This document shows, one piece after another, positions 36,994 to 46,546 of a stretch of DNA of 64,000 nt; position 1 is the stretch's first letter; every line of letters begins with the position of its first letter. The DNA comes from Acinetobacter larvae (GTDB lineage: Bacteria; Pseudomonadota; Gammaproteobacteria; Pseudomonadales; Moraxellaceae). The translations under genes were made by a program, and so were the position numbers. Location: the NCBI RefSeq assembly GCF_001704115.1, contig NZ_CP016895.1, positions 3,038,001 to 3,102,000 of the forward strand, given 5' to 3'. The notes beneath the pieces were generated by a model. That model was not told the DNA's origin, made no database searches, and saw only the letters and a program-made list of their open reading frames with translations.

Positions 36994-39747
36994 TTAAGCG
37001 GCCAGGATATGACGTAGTACATAATGCAAAATCCCCCCGGCTTTAAAATATTCCACTTCATTAAGGGTATCGATACGACATAACACTTGGAACTCATCAC
37101 GACTACCATCTGCACGTTGTACCGTTACCGTTAAATGTTGATGTGGTTGAATATCATCGGATAATCCATCAATAGACAATTGTTCATGTCCAGTGAGATT
37201 AAGCGTATGCCGGGTTTGATGGTCTATAAACTGGAGTGGTAATACCCCCATCCCCACCAAGTTAGAACGATGGATCCGCTCAAAGCTCTCCGCAATCACA
37301 GCCTTAACCCCCAATAAATTGGTGCCTTTGGCAGCCCAGTCACGCGATGAACCAGTACCATATTCTTTACCCGCAATAATCACCAAGGGAACATGCTGTT
37401 CTTGATAACGCATTGCTGCATCATAGATCGACATTTTTTCTTGGCTTGGGATATAAAGCGTATTCCCCCCTTCTTCTCCACCCAACATTTCGTTTTTAAT
37501 CCGAATATTGGCAAAGGTACCACGCATCATGACTTCATGATTACCACGACGCGAACCATAAGAGTTAAAGTCTTGTGGCGCTACCCCTTGTTGTTGCAAA
37601 TAGCGTCCAGCGGGGCTGTCCTTTTTGATATTTCCTGCCGGTGAAATATGATCGGTCGTCACAGAGTCACCTAAAACCGCCAAGATATTGGCTGATTTAA
37701 TATTTTCAATTGGCGCAGCAGGCTGGTCGATATCGGCAAAGAAAGGTGGGTGGCGAATATAAGTCGAATCCTCTTGCCATACATAGGTTTGACTGTCAGG
37801 AATTGCAATTGCTTGCCAAGTCTCATCGCCATCAAATACCGCAGCATATTCTTTATGGAACATCTCGGTATCAACTTTTTGCAATACATTTTGAATGTCG
37901 GATTGAGTTGGCCAAATATCTTTTAGATAAACATCTTGCCCGTCTTTATCGACTGCAATCACATCCTGACTGATATTCAAACGAATGGTGCCGGCTAATC
38001 CAAAAGCAATCACTAAGGGGGGTGAAGCCAACCAATTACTTTTGACCAAAGGATGTACCCGCCCTTCAAAGTTACGGTTACCAGACAGTACCGATGCTAC
38101 ATTCAGATCGAAGCGTTGAATAGCGTCTTCTATCGGTTTAAGCAAAGGACCTGAGTTACCAATACACGTAGTACAACCATAACCCACTAAGTTATAGCCG
38201 AGCTTATCTAAATACGGCAATAATCCTGCGGCAGTTAAATAGTCCGTGACCACTTTAGAGCCTGGTGCCAAAGAGCTTTTCACCCAAGGTTTGAGTTTCA
38301 AGCCTTTTTCTACAGCCTTTTTCGCCAATAACCCTGCCGCCAACATCACACTCGGATTTGAGGTATTGGTACAGGATGTGATCGCTGAAATCACCACATC
38401 CCCTTGTTGTAGCGGATAGCGATGTCCATCGATTTCAAAATGTGGCTGCTCACTGTGTAAGGCTGCGCTTTTGGCATCAATTGCTGTTCCACCGCCTTCA
38501 TTGCGCATGCGTTCTGTAGCTTCTATAGAAGGTTTTAAATCAAGATCAAGCATGGCTTGGAAAGCCTTAGGAATATCGGCAAGCACCACACGGTCTTGCG
38601 GACGTTTGGGTCCAGCGACACTGGCTTGTACCGTATTCATATCAAGGCTTAGGCTATCGGTAAAAATAGGTTCATCGCCATGATGGCGCCATAAGCCTTG
38701 CGCTTTGCAATAGGCTTCGGTCAAAGCAATACGCTGTGCATCTCGACCGGTCAAACGCATATAATCCAGCGTCACCTCATCGATGGGGAAAAAGCCGCAG
38801 GTTGCACCGTACTCGGGTGCCATATTGGCAATGGTTGCTCGGTCTGCCAGTGCTAAATCGGCTAGCCCATCACCATAAAATTCAACAAATTTTCCAACAA
38901 CACCTTTTTGCCGCAACATCTGCGTAATGGTTAAGACCAGATCTGTTGCCGTAATTCCTTCGCGTAGCTTACCCGTTAGTTTAAAACCAATCACTTCAGG
39001 AATCAGCATCGAAATCGGTTGCCCCAGCATGGCTGCTTCGGCTTCAATCCCGCCCACACCCCAACCGAGTACCCCCAAACCATTAATCATGGTGGTGTGT
39101 GAGTCTGTTCCAACCAAGGTATCTGGGAAGGCAAAGCTTTGCCCTTCACTTTCACCCAGCCATACGGCTTGTGCCAAATACTCAAGATTGACCTGATGAC
39201 AAATCCCCGTACCCGGCGGTACAACACGGAATTGTTGAAAGGCAGACTGCCCCCAACGTAAGAACTGATAGCGCTCAGCATTACGATACATTTCTAGCGC
39301 AACGTTCTCTGAAAAAGCTTGCTCTGTTGCGTAATAATCCACCATCACCGAGTGATCAATAACCAGATCGACAGGTGATAAGGGATTAATTTGATTGGGA
39401 TCCCCTCCCGCTTTGGCAATGGCTGCGCGCATGGCCGCCAAGTCAACCACGGCAGGGACTCCGGTAAAATCTTGCATCAACACCCGCGCAGGTCGATACT
39501 GAATTTCTTGCTCTGAACAGCGTGTTTTTTGCCAATCGACAAGCGCTTGGATATGCTGTTTTTTGACTGTTTTATCATCTTCAAAGCGCAATAAATTTTC
39601 CAATAACACTTTTAAAGATTTGGGTAAACGAGAACAATCACCTAATGCAGTCTCCAAAGCTTTTAAATGAAAGATTTGATACTGCTTTTCCCCAACAGAC
39701 AAAGGTTGTAATGCATTAAAACTATTGATCTTACTGTACTTAGACAT
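36994..39747 (-). CDS. acnA: Aconitate hydratase A
   Basis: TCA-cycle enzyme that isomerises citrate to isocitrate with a 4Fe-4S cluster. At 917 residues it is the size of the AcnA/IRP-type family. The cluster cysteines are visible in AITSCTNTSNPS and GYGCTTCIGNSG; DSHTTMINGLGVLGWGVGGIEAEAAMLGQ and YGTGSSRDWAAKG are further family signatures. GGAG precedes the ATG. Monocistronic with a terminator. Confidence 0.97.
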   Translation of the reverse strand: MSKYSKINSFNALQPLSVGEKQYQIFHLKALETALGDCSRLPKSLKVLLENLLRFEDDKTVKKQHIQALVDWQKTRCSEQEIQYRPARVLMQDFTGVPAVVDLAAMRAAIAKAGGDPNQINPLSPVDLVIDHSVMVDYYATEQAFSENVALEMYRNAERYQFLRWGQSAFQQFRVVPPGTGICHQVNLEYLAQAVWLGESEGQSFAFPDTLVGTDSHTTMINGLGVLGWGVGGIEAEAAMLGQPISMLIPEVIGFKLTGKLREGITATDLVLTITQMLRQKGVVGKFVEFYGDGLADLALADRATIANMAPEYGATCGFFPIDEVTLDYMRLTGRDAQRIALTEAYCKAQGLWRHHGDEPIFTDSLSLDMNTVQASVAGPKRPQDRVVLADIPKAFQAMLDLDLKPSIEATERMRNEGGGTAIDAKSAALHSEQPHFEIDGHRYPLQQGDVVISAITSCTNTSNPSVMLAAGLLAKKAVEKGLKLKPWVKSSLAPGSKVVTDYLTAAGLLPYLDKLGYNLVGYGCTTCIGNSGPLLKPIEDAIQRFDLNVASVLSGNRNFEGRVHPLVKSNWLASPPLVIAFGLAGTIRLNISQDVIAVDKDGQDVYLKDIWPTQSDIQNVLQKVDTEMFHKEYAAVFDGDETWQAIAIPDSQTYVWQEDSTYIRHPPFFADIDQPAAPIENIKSANILAVLGDSVTTDHISPAGNIKKDSPAGRYLQQQGVAPQDFNSYGSRRGNHEVMMRGTFANIRIKNEMLGGEEGGNTLYIPSQEKMSIYDAAMRYQEQHVPLVIIAGKEYGTGSSRDWAAKGTNLLGVKAVIAESFERIHRSNLVGMGVLPLQFIDHQTRHTLNLTGHEQLSIDGLSDDIQPHQHLTVTVQRADGSRDEFQVLCRIDTLNEVEYFKAGGILHYVLRHILAA

Positions 39748-39774
39748 AGGTCCGTCCTCCGGCTTGCTGATTTT

Positions 39775-40246
39775 GAAGCTAGCTTGTAAAACACCCTATT
39801 CCACTTTATGCCAAATCTAAAATTGTAATGTTATTAATTGGTTAACTTGAAGTATATTGCAAATCAATCGCTTTTAACGCATAAAAAACACATTTCAACT
39901 GATAATATAATAATCAATTTCTTATCAATAACTTATTATAATTATCTAAATTTAGGGTCATCCCGAATCTGGCTGAATATCCCAATTTAGCATCCACATA
40001 GTCATGAAAATTTATGAGAGATTTTTTGAGAAATACCAAGAGATCATTTATGCTATGTCTGCTTTATTATTTTTAGATTCAACATTATTTTAATTTTATC
40101 TGCAATATACTCAGCTTTGATCATGACCGAACTGATCGCAAGATAAGCTAGATTAATCCAATGCTTTTTTGATTAATCGCTTTGGGGATTAAATATTTGA
40201 GAGTGAAATACCGTTTCAATGAAATAGCAAAGATAAGATCATCACG
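39775..40246. other. AT-rich intergenic region between acnA and an unknown membrane protein gene
   Basis: About 470 bases between divergent genes. It must hold the acnA promoter near 39780-39850 and the promoter of the gene at 40247. It is strongly AT-rich (39850-40120) without a gene, repeat or clear hairpin that I can support. Confidence 0.5.
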
Positions 40247-40939
40247 ATGCCACAAAAAATAGCAAATGCAGCAAATAGCCGCGCTAACAAAAAAAACCAG
40301 CCGCATAAGACTAAAAAGCAGAATCATTTTAAGCTCATTGTTGCCGCTATTATTTTTATCATACCACTGCTATTTTTTCCTGCGGAAGCACATTCTAACT
40401 GGCAATATTCTATCTATAAATTACTCAGTGAAAAATTTTATCTTAGAATTGGTCAACATGGTCCTTTACCTTTTTTTACTGTATTAACGAGCATTTATAG
40501 CGTCCTTATTATCTTTATTCTTGAGTCTTATATTTTTTTATTATTTTTAAGAAAACAAGGTTGTACTAAGAACTATCAACAATTTTGTTATGATTTTCTG
40601 ACATCGAATAAATTTGGCCCGTTTAAAACATTCACAGGGCTGAATCATCCATTGCTACAGAACAGCATGTTGTTTGCTGGTTTTGGTATCGTTTATATCG
40701 GTATAATATTGAGTTTTTTCGATGCAGATATTTCAATTCAACAGAGTCGTAGAGGTGCACTCTTTCATTTCGCTTATAATTATCGTATTGGCGTGATCAT
40801 TGTTGAGATGCTTCGCAATCTCTTTAGTATTATGCCTATTTTTCTTTTTTTAGCGACAATGCTTTATCTTTTCAATATCGTCCGTGGTGTCGGCTATGGA
40901 AAAATTAAACCACAGCCCAACCAAAAGACCAAACGTTAA
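40247..40939 (+). CDS. Unrecognised multi-pass membrane protein
   Basis: A 230-residue protein of no family I recognise. A basic N-terminus (NKKNQPHKTKKQ) precedes membrane helices at about 29-48, 75-101, 139-158 and 193-211, with a polar loop containing two cysteines (106 and 114) between the second and third. Lys/Arg-rich ends suggest both termini are cytoplasmic. The gene is AT-rich compared with neighbours, lies alone between long spacers and has only a weak ribosome site, which fits recent acquisition. A real gene is likely from the helical pattern and length. Confidence 0.65.
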   Translation: MPQKIANAANSRANKKNQPHKTKKQNHFKLIVAAIIFIIPLLFFPAEAHSNWQYSIYKLLSEKFYLRIGQHGPLPFFTVLTSIYSVLIIFILESYIFLLFLRKQGCTKNYQQFCYDFLTSNKFGPFKTFTGLNHPLLQNSMLFAGFGIVYIGIILSFFDADISIQQSRRGALFHFAYNYRIGVIIVEMLRNLFSIMPIFLFLATMLYLFNIVRGVGYGKIKPQPNQKTKR

Positions 40940-40977
40940 AGACTAAATGTGACCAACTAAATATTCAAAAATAAATA

Positions 40978-41505
40978 TTAAAAAAGGTAGGTTTTTTTAA
41001 TAATCGTATTGGCAATCATCTCTGCTTGGATCGATTTTAAAGCGACTGCTTGTATCTTATTCTGAGGAAACAATGGAATACCTGCACCAAGTAATACTGG
41101 CATCTCATAAATTTCTAACCGATTTAACAGATTATTTTCAATAAATGTATTCTGCAATTGTGTTCCACCAACCACCCATACCCGACCATGATATTGCTGT
41201 TTAAGCATGTCAACCAATGCCGCTGGGCTGTGTTGCCAAAGTTGTAAAGATGGGTGCACAAGCGGTAAATCTGCCTGAGAACTAACAATAAAACCTTTTT
41301 GATGCGGATAAGGCCAAGCTTCACCAAAAGCACAAATAACTTCATAGGTTTTTCGTCCCATCACGATAATATCAATATCCTGAATGAATGCATCATAACC
41401 GCAATCAATATGTTGGTACGCTGTGAGAAAATCAAAACGACCATCCTCAGTTGCAATATAACCATCTGCACTGGTTGCGATATAACCTATAATCTGTAAC
41501 GACAT
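40978..41505 (-). CDS. Dihydrofolate-reductase-like protein (RibD C-terminal domain family)
   Basis: A 175-residue stand-alone reductase domain of the RibD/DHFR superfamily: IGYIATSADGYIATEDGRFDFLTAYQ at the start, DIIVMGRKTYEVICAFGEAWPYP, and VWVVGGTQLQNTFIENNLLNRLEIYEMPVLLGAGIPLFP for NADPH binding. Such proteins are NADPH reductases of unclear substrate, not the folate enzyme. The ATG at 41505 is used; the frame is open only to a TTG at 41514. GGAT six bases upstream may be the ribosome site. Confidence 0.85.
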   Translation of the reverse strand: MSLQIIGYIATSADGYIATEDGRFDFLTAYQHIDCGYDAFIQDIDIIVMGRKTYEVICAFGEAWPYPHQKGFIVSSQADLPLVHPSLQLWQHSPAALVDMLKQQYHGRVWVVGGTQLQNTFIENNLLNRLEIYEMPVLLGAGIPLFPQNKIQAVALKSIQAEMIANTIIKKTYLF

Positions 41506-41674
41506 ATTATCCAATATCCACGGCTTAATTTTATGAAGTGATTATAAAATAATAGTTCGCACAGTAATCTTTTATTTTCCTTACATGGCAGAAAATAAAG
41601 ACCCGATAAATAAAAGCTGTAGCGCGCTAAAAAAATAATTGATCTTTTCGCTCAACAGATTATGATAATTCTTC

Positions 41675-41754
41675 AGGAGATGGTCATCCTCCTCTAACAA
41701 ACCGCCACGATCGGCTAATGATGCCTACGTTTCCCTCATTGCAGGGTGCGTAGT
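41675..41754 (+). promoter_or_regulatory. Structured leader RNA candidate upstream of the ppa-like gene
   Basis: Three closely spaced hairpins can be drawn: 41675-41693 (AGGAGATG / CATCCTCCT), 41704-41715 (GCC..GGC around CGAT), and 41725-41753 (CTACG/CGTAG enclosing CCCT/AGGG). Between them lies single-stranded-looking TCTAACAAACCGCC and GGCTAATGATGCCTACG. The layout recalls conserved leader RNAs of metal-transport genes in gammaproteobacteria, but that is memory I cannot verify. It ends 35 bases before a small ORF with a ribosome site and about 290 bases before ppa. Confidence 0.5.
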
Positions 41755-41788
41755 CACGTGCTCTGCAGTTATTCAACTGGAGCCCCTT

Positions 41789-41989
41789 ATGCCACTTTCT
41801 CGATATCATTTTTCTATCAATCATTTTCTGTCTTGTTATGATGTTCAGCATCATCAACATTCGCCTTTTTTTAACCCTCGGTATGATGCTCGGTATAACG
41901 ACCGCATACATGATATGTTCCTGCAGCCAGAGAACGCATATAGACGTTATTTTTCACTGAGTACATTTTATGTTGTGTTGCAGGCATAA
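41789..41989 (+). CDS. Possible leader peptide or small ORF, 66 codons, upstream of ppa
   Basis: MPLSRYHFSINHFLSCYDVQHHQHSPFFNPRYDARYNDRIHDMFLQPENAYRRYFSLSTFYVVLQA. It starts at an ATG with GGAG seven bases upstream, just after the structured leader, and ends 55 bases before ppa. Composition is unusual: many His, Tyr, Phe, Arg and Asn. It contains no domain. It could be a translated leader whose decoding controls ppa, or a chance frame; the ribosome site and placement are the only support. Confidence 0.35.
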   Translation: MPLSRYHFSINHFLSCYDVQHHQHSPFFNPRYDARYNDRIHDMFLQPENAYRRYFSLSTFYVVLQA

Positions 41990-42044
41990 TCGGACTAACT
42001 TTCATTTAAAAATAAATCCGTAAAAATTTAAAAAGGAATAAAGA

Positions 42045-42587
42045 ATGAGTTTTAATAAAATTTCTGCTGGTATACACCCACCTGAAGATTTCTATAGCAT
42101 CATTGAAATCCCAGCATATGCCAGTCCAATCAAATACGAAGTCAATAAAGCATATGATGCTTTATTGGTTGATCGCTTTCTCAGTACAGCCATGAGTTAT
42201 CCAGCCAATTATGGTTATATTCCACAGAGCTTAAGTGAGGATGGTGATCCATTAGATGTTCTGGTGTTGGCTCCTCATGCCGTGGTTGCGGGGAGTGTAA
42301 TTCGTAGTCGTCCTATAGGCGTGATGTATATGGAAGATGAGCATGGGCTCGATGCCAAGATCATTGCCGTGCCCCATCCCAAACTCAGTGCAGTATATGA
42401 TAGGGTAAACGCCCTGACGGACTTAGCCAAACTTGAACTGGATAGAATCCAGCATTTCTTTGAGCATTATAAAGACTTAGAAACAGGAAAATGGATGCGC
42501 TTTAATGGTTGGGGAGATCGTGACGCCGCCCAGCAAGAGATTTTAAAATCCGTTCAAGCCTATGCCACCCAACACGATCATCATTGA
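42045..42587 (+). CDS. ppa: Inorganic pyrophosphatase (family I)
   Basis: Hydrolyses pyrophosphate to phosphate with magnesium, pulling biosynthetic reactions forward. The 180-residue product has the family signature EDGDPLDVLVL with the metal-binding Asp residues, the N-terminal FYSIIEIPAYASPIKYEV, the YPANYGYIP segment, and HFFEHYKDLETGKW. AAAAGGA precedes the ATG. The sequence differs in many places from the Acinetobacter Ppa I remember, so this may be a second copy. Its stop is directly adjacent to the tatD stop on the other strand. Confidence 0.95.
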   Translation: MSFNKISAGIHPPEDFYSIIEIPAYASPIKYEVNKAYDALLVDRFLSTAMSYPANYGYIPQSLSEDGDPLDVLVLAPHAVVAGSVIRSRPIGVMYMEDEHGLDAKIIAVPHPKLSAVYDRVNALTDLAKLELDRIQHFFEHYKDLETGKWMRFNGWGDRDAAQQEILKSVQAYATQHDHH

Positions 42588-43406
42588 TTATAAGCGCAGT
42601 GCCTGATGGCTATTGCGCCATAAAATCTCAGCCAATGTCGCACATGGCATTTGTAATACCTCTGCCAAAGCCGTTAAAACATAAGGTAAATTGGCAGGGG
42701 TATTACGTTGTCTACTTTGATGCTGATCATAGCAACAGCGTGGTGTCATATCTGGACAATCCGTTTCAATCACCAAATGCTCTGCGCCCAATTGCTGAAC
42801 CACCTGCAAGAGTTTTTTAGCATTCGGCTGAGTAATCTGCCCCGTAATACCAAGTTTAAACCCCAGTTTTACCAAAGCTTTGGCTTCTTCTACCCCACCA
42901 CTAAAAGCATGCGCAATACCACCATGCTGAAATTTAAGCTGCTTTAAAATAGCTAGACATTCAGCATGTGCCTTACGAATATGCAATAAAACCGGTAAAT
43001 CATAGCGCTTCGCCAGCTCAATTTGCGCCATAAAATACTGTTGTTGTTGCGCTTGTATAGCAGCATTTTTATGCTGTGGCAAAAAACGATCTAAACCAAT
43101 TTCACCAATGGCCACACATGAATAGCGATTTAAAAACCGTTCTAAAGCTTGCAAGTCTGCTGGTCGATGCTGTTCAACATATACTGGATGTAGCCCTGGT
43201 GCCAATAAACATTGTGGGGTCTGATCGACCTGCTGTAATTGTTGCTGTGTTTGCTGTAAAGCCTGAAATCGCTCAGCCACAAAGCCAATCAACAACAGCT
43301 TTTCCACCCCACGCGCTTTGGCCTGCTGCGCCAACTCAATACGATCCAGCGCAAATTCTTCGACATCAAAGTGCGTATGGGTATCAAATAAAGCATAAGG
43401 CAGCAT
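42588..43406 (-). CDS. tatD: TatD-family hydrolase
   Basis: A 272-residue metal-dependent hydrolase/DNase of the TatD group: FDTHTHFDVEEF with the first metal-binding His pair, AIGEIGLDRF, VLLHIRKAHAECLAIL, IAHAFSGG and ETDCPDMTP, which together supply the usual metal ligands. TatD proteins have 3'-5' exonuclease activity in DNA repair or turnover; whether this paralogue is TatD or YcfH/YjjV-like cannot be decided. It follows the lipoprotein gene by 5 bases and is probably cotranscribed with it. Confidence 0.9.
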   Translation of the reverse strand: MLPYALFDTHTHFDVEEFALDRIELAQQAKARGVEKLLLIGFVAERFQALQQTQQQLQQVDQTPQCLLAPGLHPVYVEQHRPADLQALERFLNRYSCVAIGEIGLDRFLPQHKNAAIQAQQQQYFMAQIELAKRYDLPVLLHIRKAHAECLAILKQLKFQHGGIAHAFSGGVEEAKALVKLGFKLGITGQITQPNAKKLLQVVQQLGAEHLVIETDCPDMTPRCCYDQHQSRQRNTPANLPYVLTALAEVLQMPCATLAEILWRNSHQALRL

Positions 43407-43411
43407 TAGAC

Positions 43412-44359
43412 TTACTCAGGTTGTACTGCGCTACTGGCATTTAGATTCGCCTCAGCTGGAATATATTGCTCTTTTAAAATACCTTTTAATTGTGCATAAG
43501 GTAAAACTAAACGCGGTAACCCCACCACATAAGGTCCAATTTCATATTCAGCATACTGCAAAATTAAACCCTGTTTCCCCAAATAAAAATTATTGGTCAT
43601 TTTAAAAGACCATGTTTGCTCATAATCTTGTACAGAATTTGCCAGATTATTGTCTTTGATCCAGCTTTGAAATGCGGCATAGGCAAGTTTATTTAATGCT
43701 GGATATTGTTTATTTAGGACAATATCTTTTAGGTTCATGACCTTTTGCTTTTCTAAATCAAAATTATAATAATTTTGTGCAGAAGCACCATGTGCTCCCC
43801 CCAAATAACTACTGCTATTGAGTACCACCGTCGCCAAAGGCGGGGTCGAATTTAAAATCTTAGGGCTAATACTCAGACTCATTTTATGTTTTGCCCCTAA
43901 GGTATTGAGCTCTTCGTTCAGTTTTAAGAACTGCGTCAAATAAGGCTGTACTTGAGTTTGTAATTGTTCTGCTGGGGATTGCACCGCCAAAGTAGCTTGA
44001 CTGGCAGCAAGCTGCGTATGTACCACCGAACTGGCATTCGGCTTAGTCGATTCTTCTTCACCCAATGACTGTTGCAACTGCGTGACAATCGCTTGGTCGA
44101 TCAGCTCATCCAACACAAACTGATTGCTGTGTAAGCGTTCCACGGCAAAATCTGGACAATTTTTACCACTGCACTCTGGTAATTGCAAACGCAATGGCTC
44201 AGCACGTCCATCCAATATAATACGTGGTTGTTCAGCCTCGGCAGCGGATGCCGCAGACTCTTCTAATTTATTCTCTTGTTTTTTCTGTGGTTGACAAGCA
44301 CTTAACAGCCCCACTGTCCCAATGATCGTTAGCATCATGACCATGCGTGTTTTTAGCAT
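43412..44359 (-). CDS. DUF3298/RsiV-like lipoprotein
   Basis: A 315-residue lipoprotein with signal peptide MLKTRMVMMLTIIGTVGLLSAC (lipobox LSAC). After a Gln/Glu/Ala-rich linker come CSGKNCPDFAVERLHSNQFVLDELID, a segment matching the DUF4163-like part of RsiV/PdaC, and a DUF3298-like domain with YLGGAHGASAQNYYNFDLEKQKVMNLKDIVLN and LQYAEYEIGPYVVGLPRLVLPYAQLKGIL. The second half resembles lysozyme-sensing RsiV and peptidoglycan deacetylase accessory domains. The ATG at 44359 has GAAGG upstream; a TTG at 44365 is in frame. Envelope role; exact ligand unknown. Confidence 0.85.
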   Translation of the reverse strand: MLKTRMVMMLTIIGTVGLLSACQPQKKQENKLEESAASAAEAEQPRIILDGRAEPLRLQLPECSGKNCPDFAVERLHSNQFVLDELIDQAIVTQLQQSLGEEESTKPNASSVVHTQLAASQATLAVQSPAEQLQTQVQPYLTQFLKLNEELNTLGAKHKMSLSISPKILNSTPPLATVVLNSSSYLGGAHGASAQNYYNFDLEKQKVMNLKDIVLNKQYPALNKLAYAAFQSWIKDNNLANSVQDYEQTWSFKMTNNFYLGKQGLILQYAEYEIGPYVVGLPRLVLPYAQLKGILKEQYIPAEANLNASSAVQPE

Positions 44360-44492
44360 CAGCAAACCTTCTTAAAAAATTTCAAATGTATTTAAATCTT
44401 TCACAGCTTAGAACACAATTCTGAGCGACTCAAGACAGTTTTGTGTGATCTAAGCAGTGCTATTGCTCGATTGAAGCTGGCACATAAATATG

Positions 44493-44526
44493 AAAAAGCG
44501 GTTGGATTGATTAAACCCAACCGCTT
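44493..44526 (-). terminator. Rho-independent terminator after prfC
   Basis: AAGCGGTTGG (44496-44505) pairs with CCAACCGCTT (44517-44526). On the minus strand TTTTT follows directly. It lies about 190 bases after prfC, still before the next gene. Confidence 0.8.
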
Positions 44527-44556
44527 AACGCTACACAACCACTTAACGCTGTAGCA
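44521..44556. repeat. 18-bp imperfect tandem repeat overlapping the prfC terminator
   Basis: Two adjacent 18-base units, 44521-44538 and 44539-44556, follow CCGCTTAACGCTACACAA with few changes. The first unit begins with the right arm of the prfC terminator, so the terminator arm itself was duplicated. Confidence 0.65.
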
Positions 44557-44716
44557 CACAAGCTCTGTGTCTGTGCAATTTCAAAACTGCACAGAATTTA
44601 CTTCACTTTTTAGTACCACTACTGACCATCAACTCAACATTTGCCGAATGCTTCATTACGCACTGTCTGTTGCGTTGAGGGCATAGCAAGTTATCTAATC
44701 CGCGTATTCCCGCGCA

Positions 44717-46306
44717 TTAATGTTCACGTGTTGCATTGAAGATAATGTCTGGATAACGCTCCTGCATCAATTGCAAATTGACGCGACTAGGTGCCAAGTA
44801 AGTCAAATGTCCGCCACCATCAACAGACAGCTGGTCATAGGCTTTCTTCTTAAATTCGTTAAACTTTTTCTCATCATCACAAGACACCCAACGCACAGTA
44901 TTGATATTAACTGGCTCATAAATACAATCCACTTTGTATTCTTCTTTTAGACGATAAGCCACTACATCAAACTGCAAAACGCCGACAGCACCAACGATTA
45001 AGTCATTATTGCCTTGTGGCATAAAGACTTGTGTTGCACCTTCTTCAGACAGTTCTTTTAAGCCTTTTTGTAGCTGTTTGGATTTTAATGGATCTCGTAA
45101 ACGTACCCGACGGAACATTTCTGGTGCAAAGTGTGGAATTCCTGTGAAATGTAAATTTTCACCCGAAGTAAAGGTATCACCAATTTGAATGGTACCGTGG
45201 TTATGTAGACCAATAATATCACCCGGCCATGCTTCTTCTAACTGCTCACGTTCACCCGCCAAGAACGTTAATGCATCACTAATACGGACCTCTTTACCAA
45301 TACGGACATGGTTCATTTTTAAGCCTTTTTCATACTTACCTGAACACACACGCATAAAGGCAATACGGTCACGGTGTTTAGGGTCCATATTGGCCTGAAT
45401 TTTAAAGACAAAGCCAGAAAAAACGGATTCAGTTGCAGCCACTTCACGTTCTTTGGTTGGATGAGCTTTAGGTTCTGGTGCCCAATTTAAGAAAGCATCG
45501 AGAACATGGTCAACCGCAAAGTTCCCCAATGCTGTACCAAACAATACCGGTGTTTGCTTACCTTGTAAAAATTGCTCACGGTCCAAAGGCTCATTCGCCA
45601 TTTGCACCAACTCTAAGGACTCTTCAAAAGCAGCAAATGCAAGATCGCCCACTTTTTCACGGATATCGGGATAATCATAACCATCACGAACTTCAATCTC
45701 TGTAATGGTCGAACCGAAGCCCGCTTTATAAAGATAGAGCTTTTCTTCGGTAATATGATAGACCCCTGCAAAATCACGCCCCATCCCCAATGGCCAAGTA
45801 ATGGGAACACAACGAATTTTGAGTACATTTTCAATTTCGTCTAATAGCTCTAAAGGCTCACGGATTTCACGGTCCATTTTGTTGACAAAAGAGATGATTG
45901 GCGTATCGCGCATGCGACAGACATCCATCAATTTAATGGTGCGCTCTTCCACGCCTTTGGCGCCATCAATCACCATTAAGGCAGAATCCACTGCGGTCAA
46001 AGTGCGGTAAGTATCTTCGGAGAAGTCTTCATGTCCTGGAGTATCCAGCAAATTAATGACATGATTTTTATACGGAAACTGCATTACTGAGGTGGTAATC
46101 GAAATACCACGTTCTTTTTCCATTTCCATCCAGTCCGAGGTTGCACCACGGTCAGATTTACGGCTTTTGACCATCCCCGCAACTTGAATGGCTTTGCCCC
46201 ACAACAGCAGTTTTTCAGTCATGGTGGTCTTACCCGCATCGGGATGCGAAATAATGGCGAAGGTTCTGCGTGCCTTTACCTGCTTGCTTAGTTCATCTTG
46301 AGACAT
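44717..46306 (-). CDS. prfC: Peptide chain release factor 3
   Basis: GTPase that recycles RF1 and RF2 from the ribosome after termination. The 529-residue protein has the G1 motif SHPDAGKTT (residues 20-28), the switch region [19 protein letters not shown] and FVNKMDRE, then a translation-factor beta-barrel and RF3-specific C-terminal domain ([49 protein letters not shown]). Monocistronic. Secure. Confidence 0.98.
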   Translation of the reverse strand: MSQDELSKQVKARRTFAIISHPDAGKTTMTEKLLLWGKAIQVAGMVKSRKSDRGATSDWMEMEKERGISITTSVMQFPYKNHVINLLDTPGHEDFSEDTYRTLTAVDSALMVIDGAKGVEERTIKLMDVCRMRDTPIISFVNKMDREIREPLELLDEIENVLKIRCVPITWPLGMGRDFAGVYHITEEKLYLYKAGFGSTITEIEVRDGYDYPDIREKVGDLAFAAFEESLELVQMANEPLDREQFLQGKQTPVLFGTALGNFAVDHVLDAFLNWAPEPKAHPTKEREVAATESVFSGFVFKIQANMDPKHRDRIAFMRVCSGKYEKGLKMNHVRIGKEVRISDALTFLAGEREQLEEAWPGDIIGLHNHGTIQIGDTFTSGENLHFTGIPHFAPEMFRRVRLRDPLKSKQLQKGLKELSEEGATQVFMPQGNNDLIVGAVGVLQFDVVAYRLKEEYKVDCIYEPVNINTVRWVSCDDEKKFNEFKKKAYDQLSVDGGGHLTYLAPSRVNLQLMQERYPDIIFNATREH

Positions 46307-46489
46307 ATATTAAATCTTGAATTGGTACACACATTTGTACACATTATAAAAATAAAAGTGCAATCCAATGTGCGAAATGAAAATATTGAGAATGGGCGTA
46401 ATTGTATATCAATACTTAGCATGCTTCTATTAAATTAAAAACACAGCGTCGGAGATTGGCGGGAATCTAGGTACTCCAATCTTTACTAC

Positions 46490-46546
46490 AAGCTTATAAG
46501 GTGCAAGCTTATAAAAAGAAGGCCACCTATAAAAAGAAGGCCACCT
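46490..46546. repeat. Tandem duplications next to the adhesin terminator
   Basis: CAAGCTTATAA occurs at 46490 and again at 46504, and the 18-bp ATAAAAAGAAGGCCACCT occurs in full at 46511-46528 and at 46529-46546. The second copy is the left arm of the terminator that follows, so a terminator arm has been copied. Confidence 0.8.

Larger units (their letters stand above)
44366..44716. other. Spacer between prfC and the DUF3298 lipoprotein gene
   Basis: About 350 bases that hold the prfC terminator (44493-44526), an 18-bp imperfect tandem repeat (44521-44556) next to it, and the presumed promoter of the lipoprotein-tatD pair in the left part. No gene seen. Confidence 0.5.

Noticed and set aside
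41684..41911. Minus-strand open frame of 75 codons opposite the leader before ppa
   Set aside because: Composition (MYAVVIPSIIPRVKKRRMLMM...) and lack of a ribosome site suggest chance; the hairpins and the plus-strand ORF with GGAG explain the region better.
44717..46306. prfC as a translational GTPase of mobile origin (tetracycline resistance type)
   Set aside because: The protein length and C-terminal RF3 domain are typical of chromosomal RF3, and there are no mobile element signs nearby.
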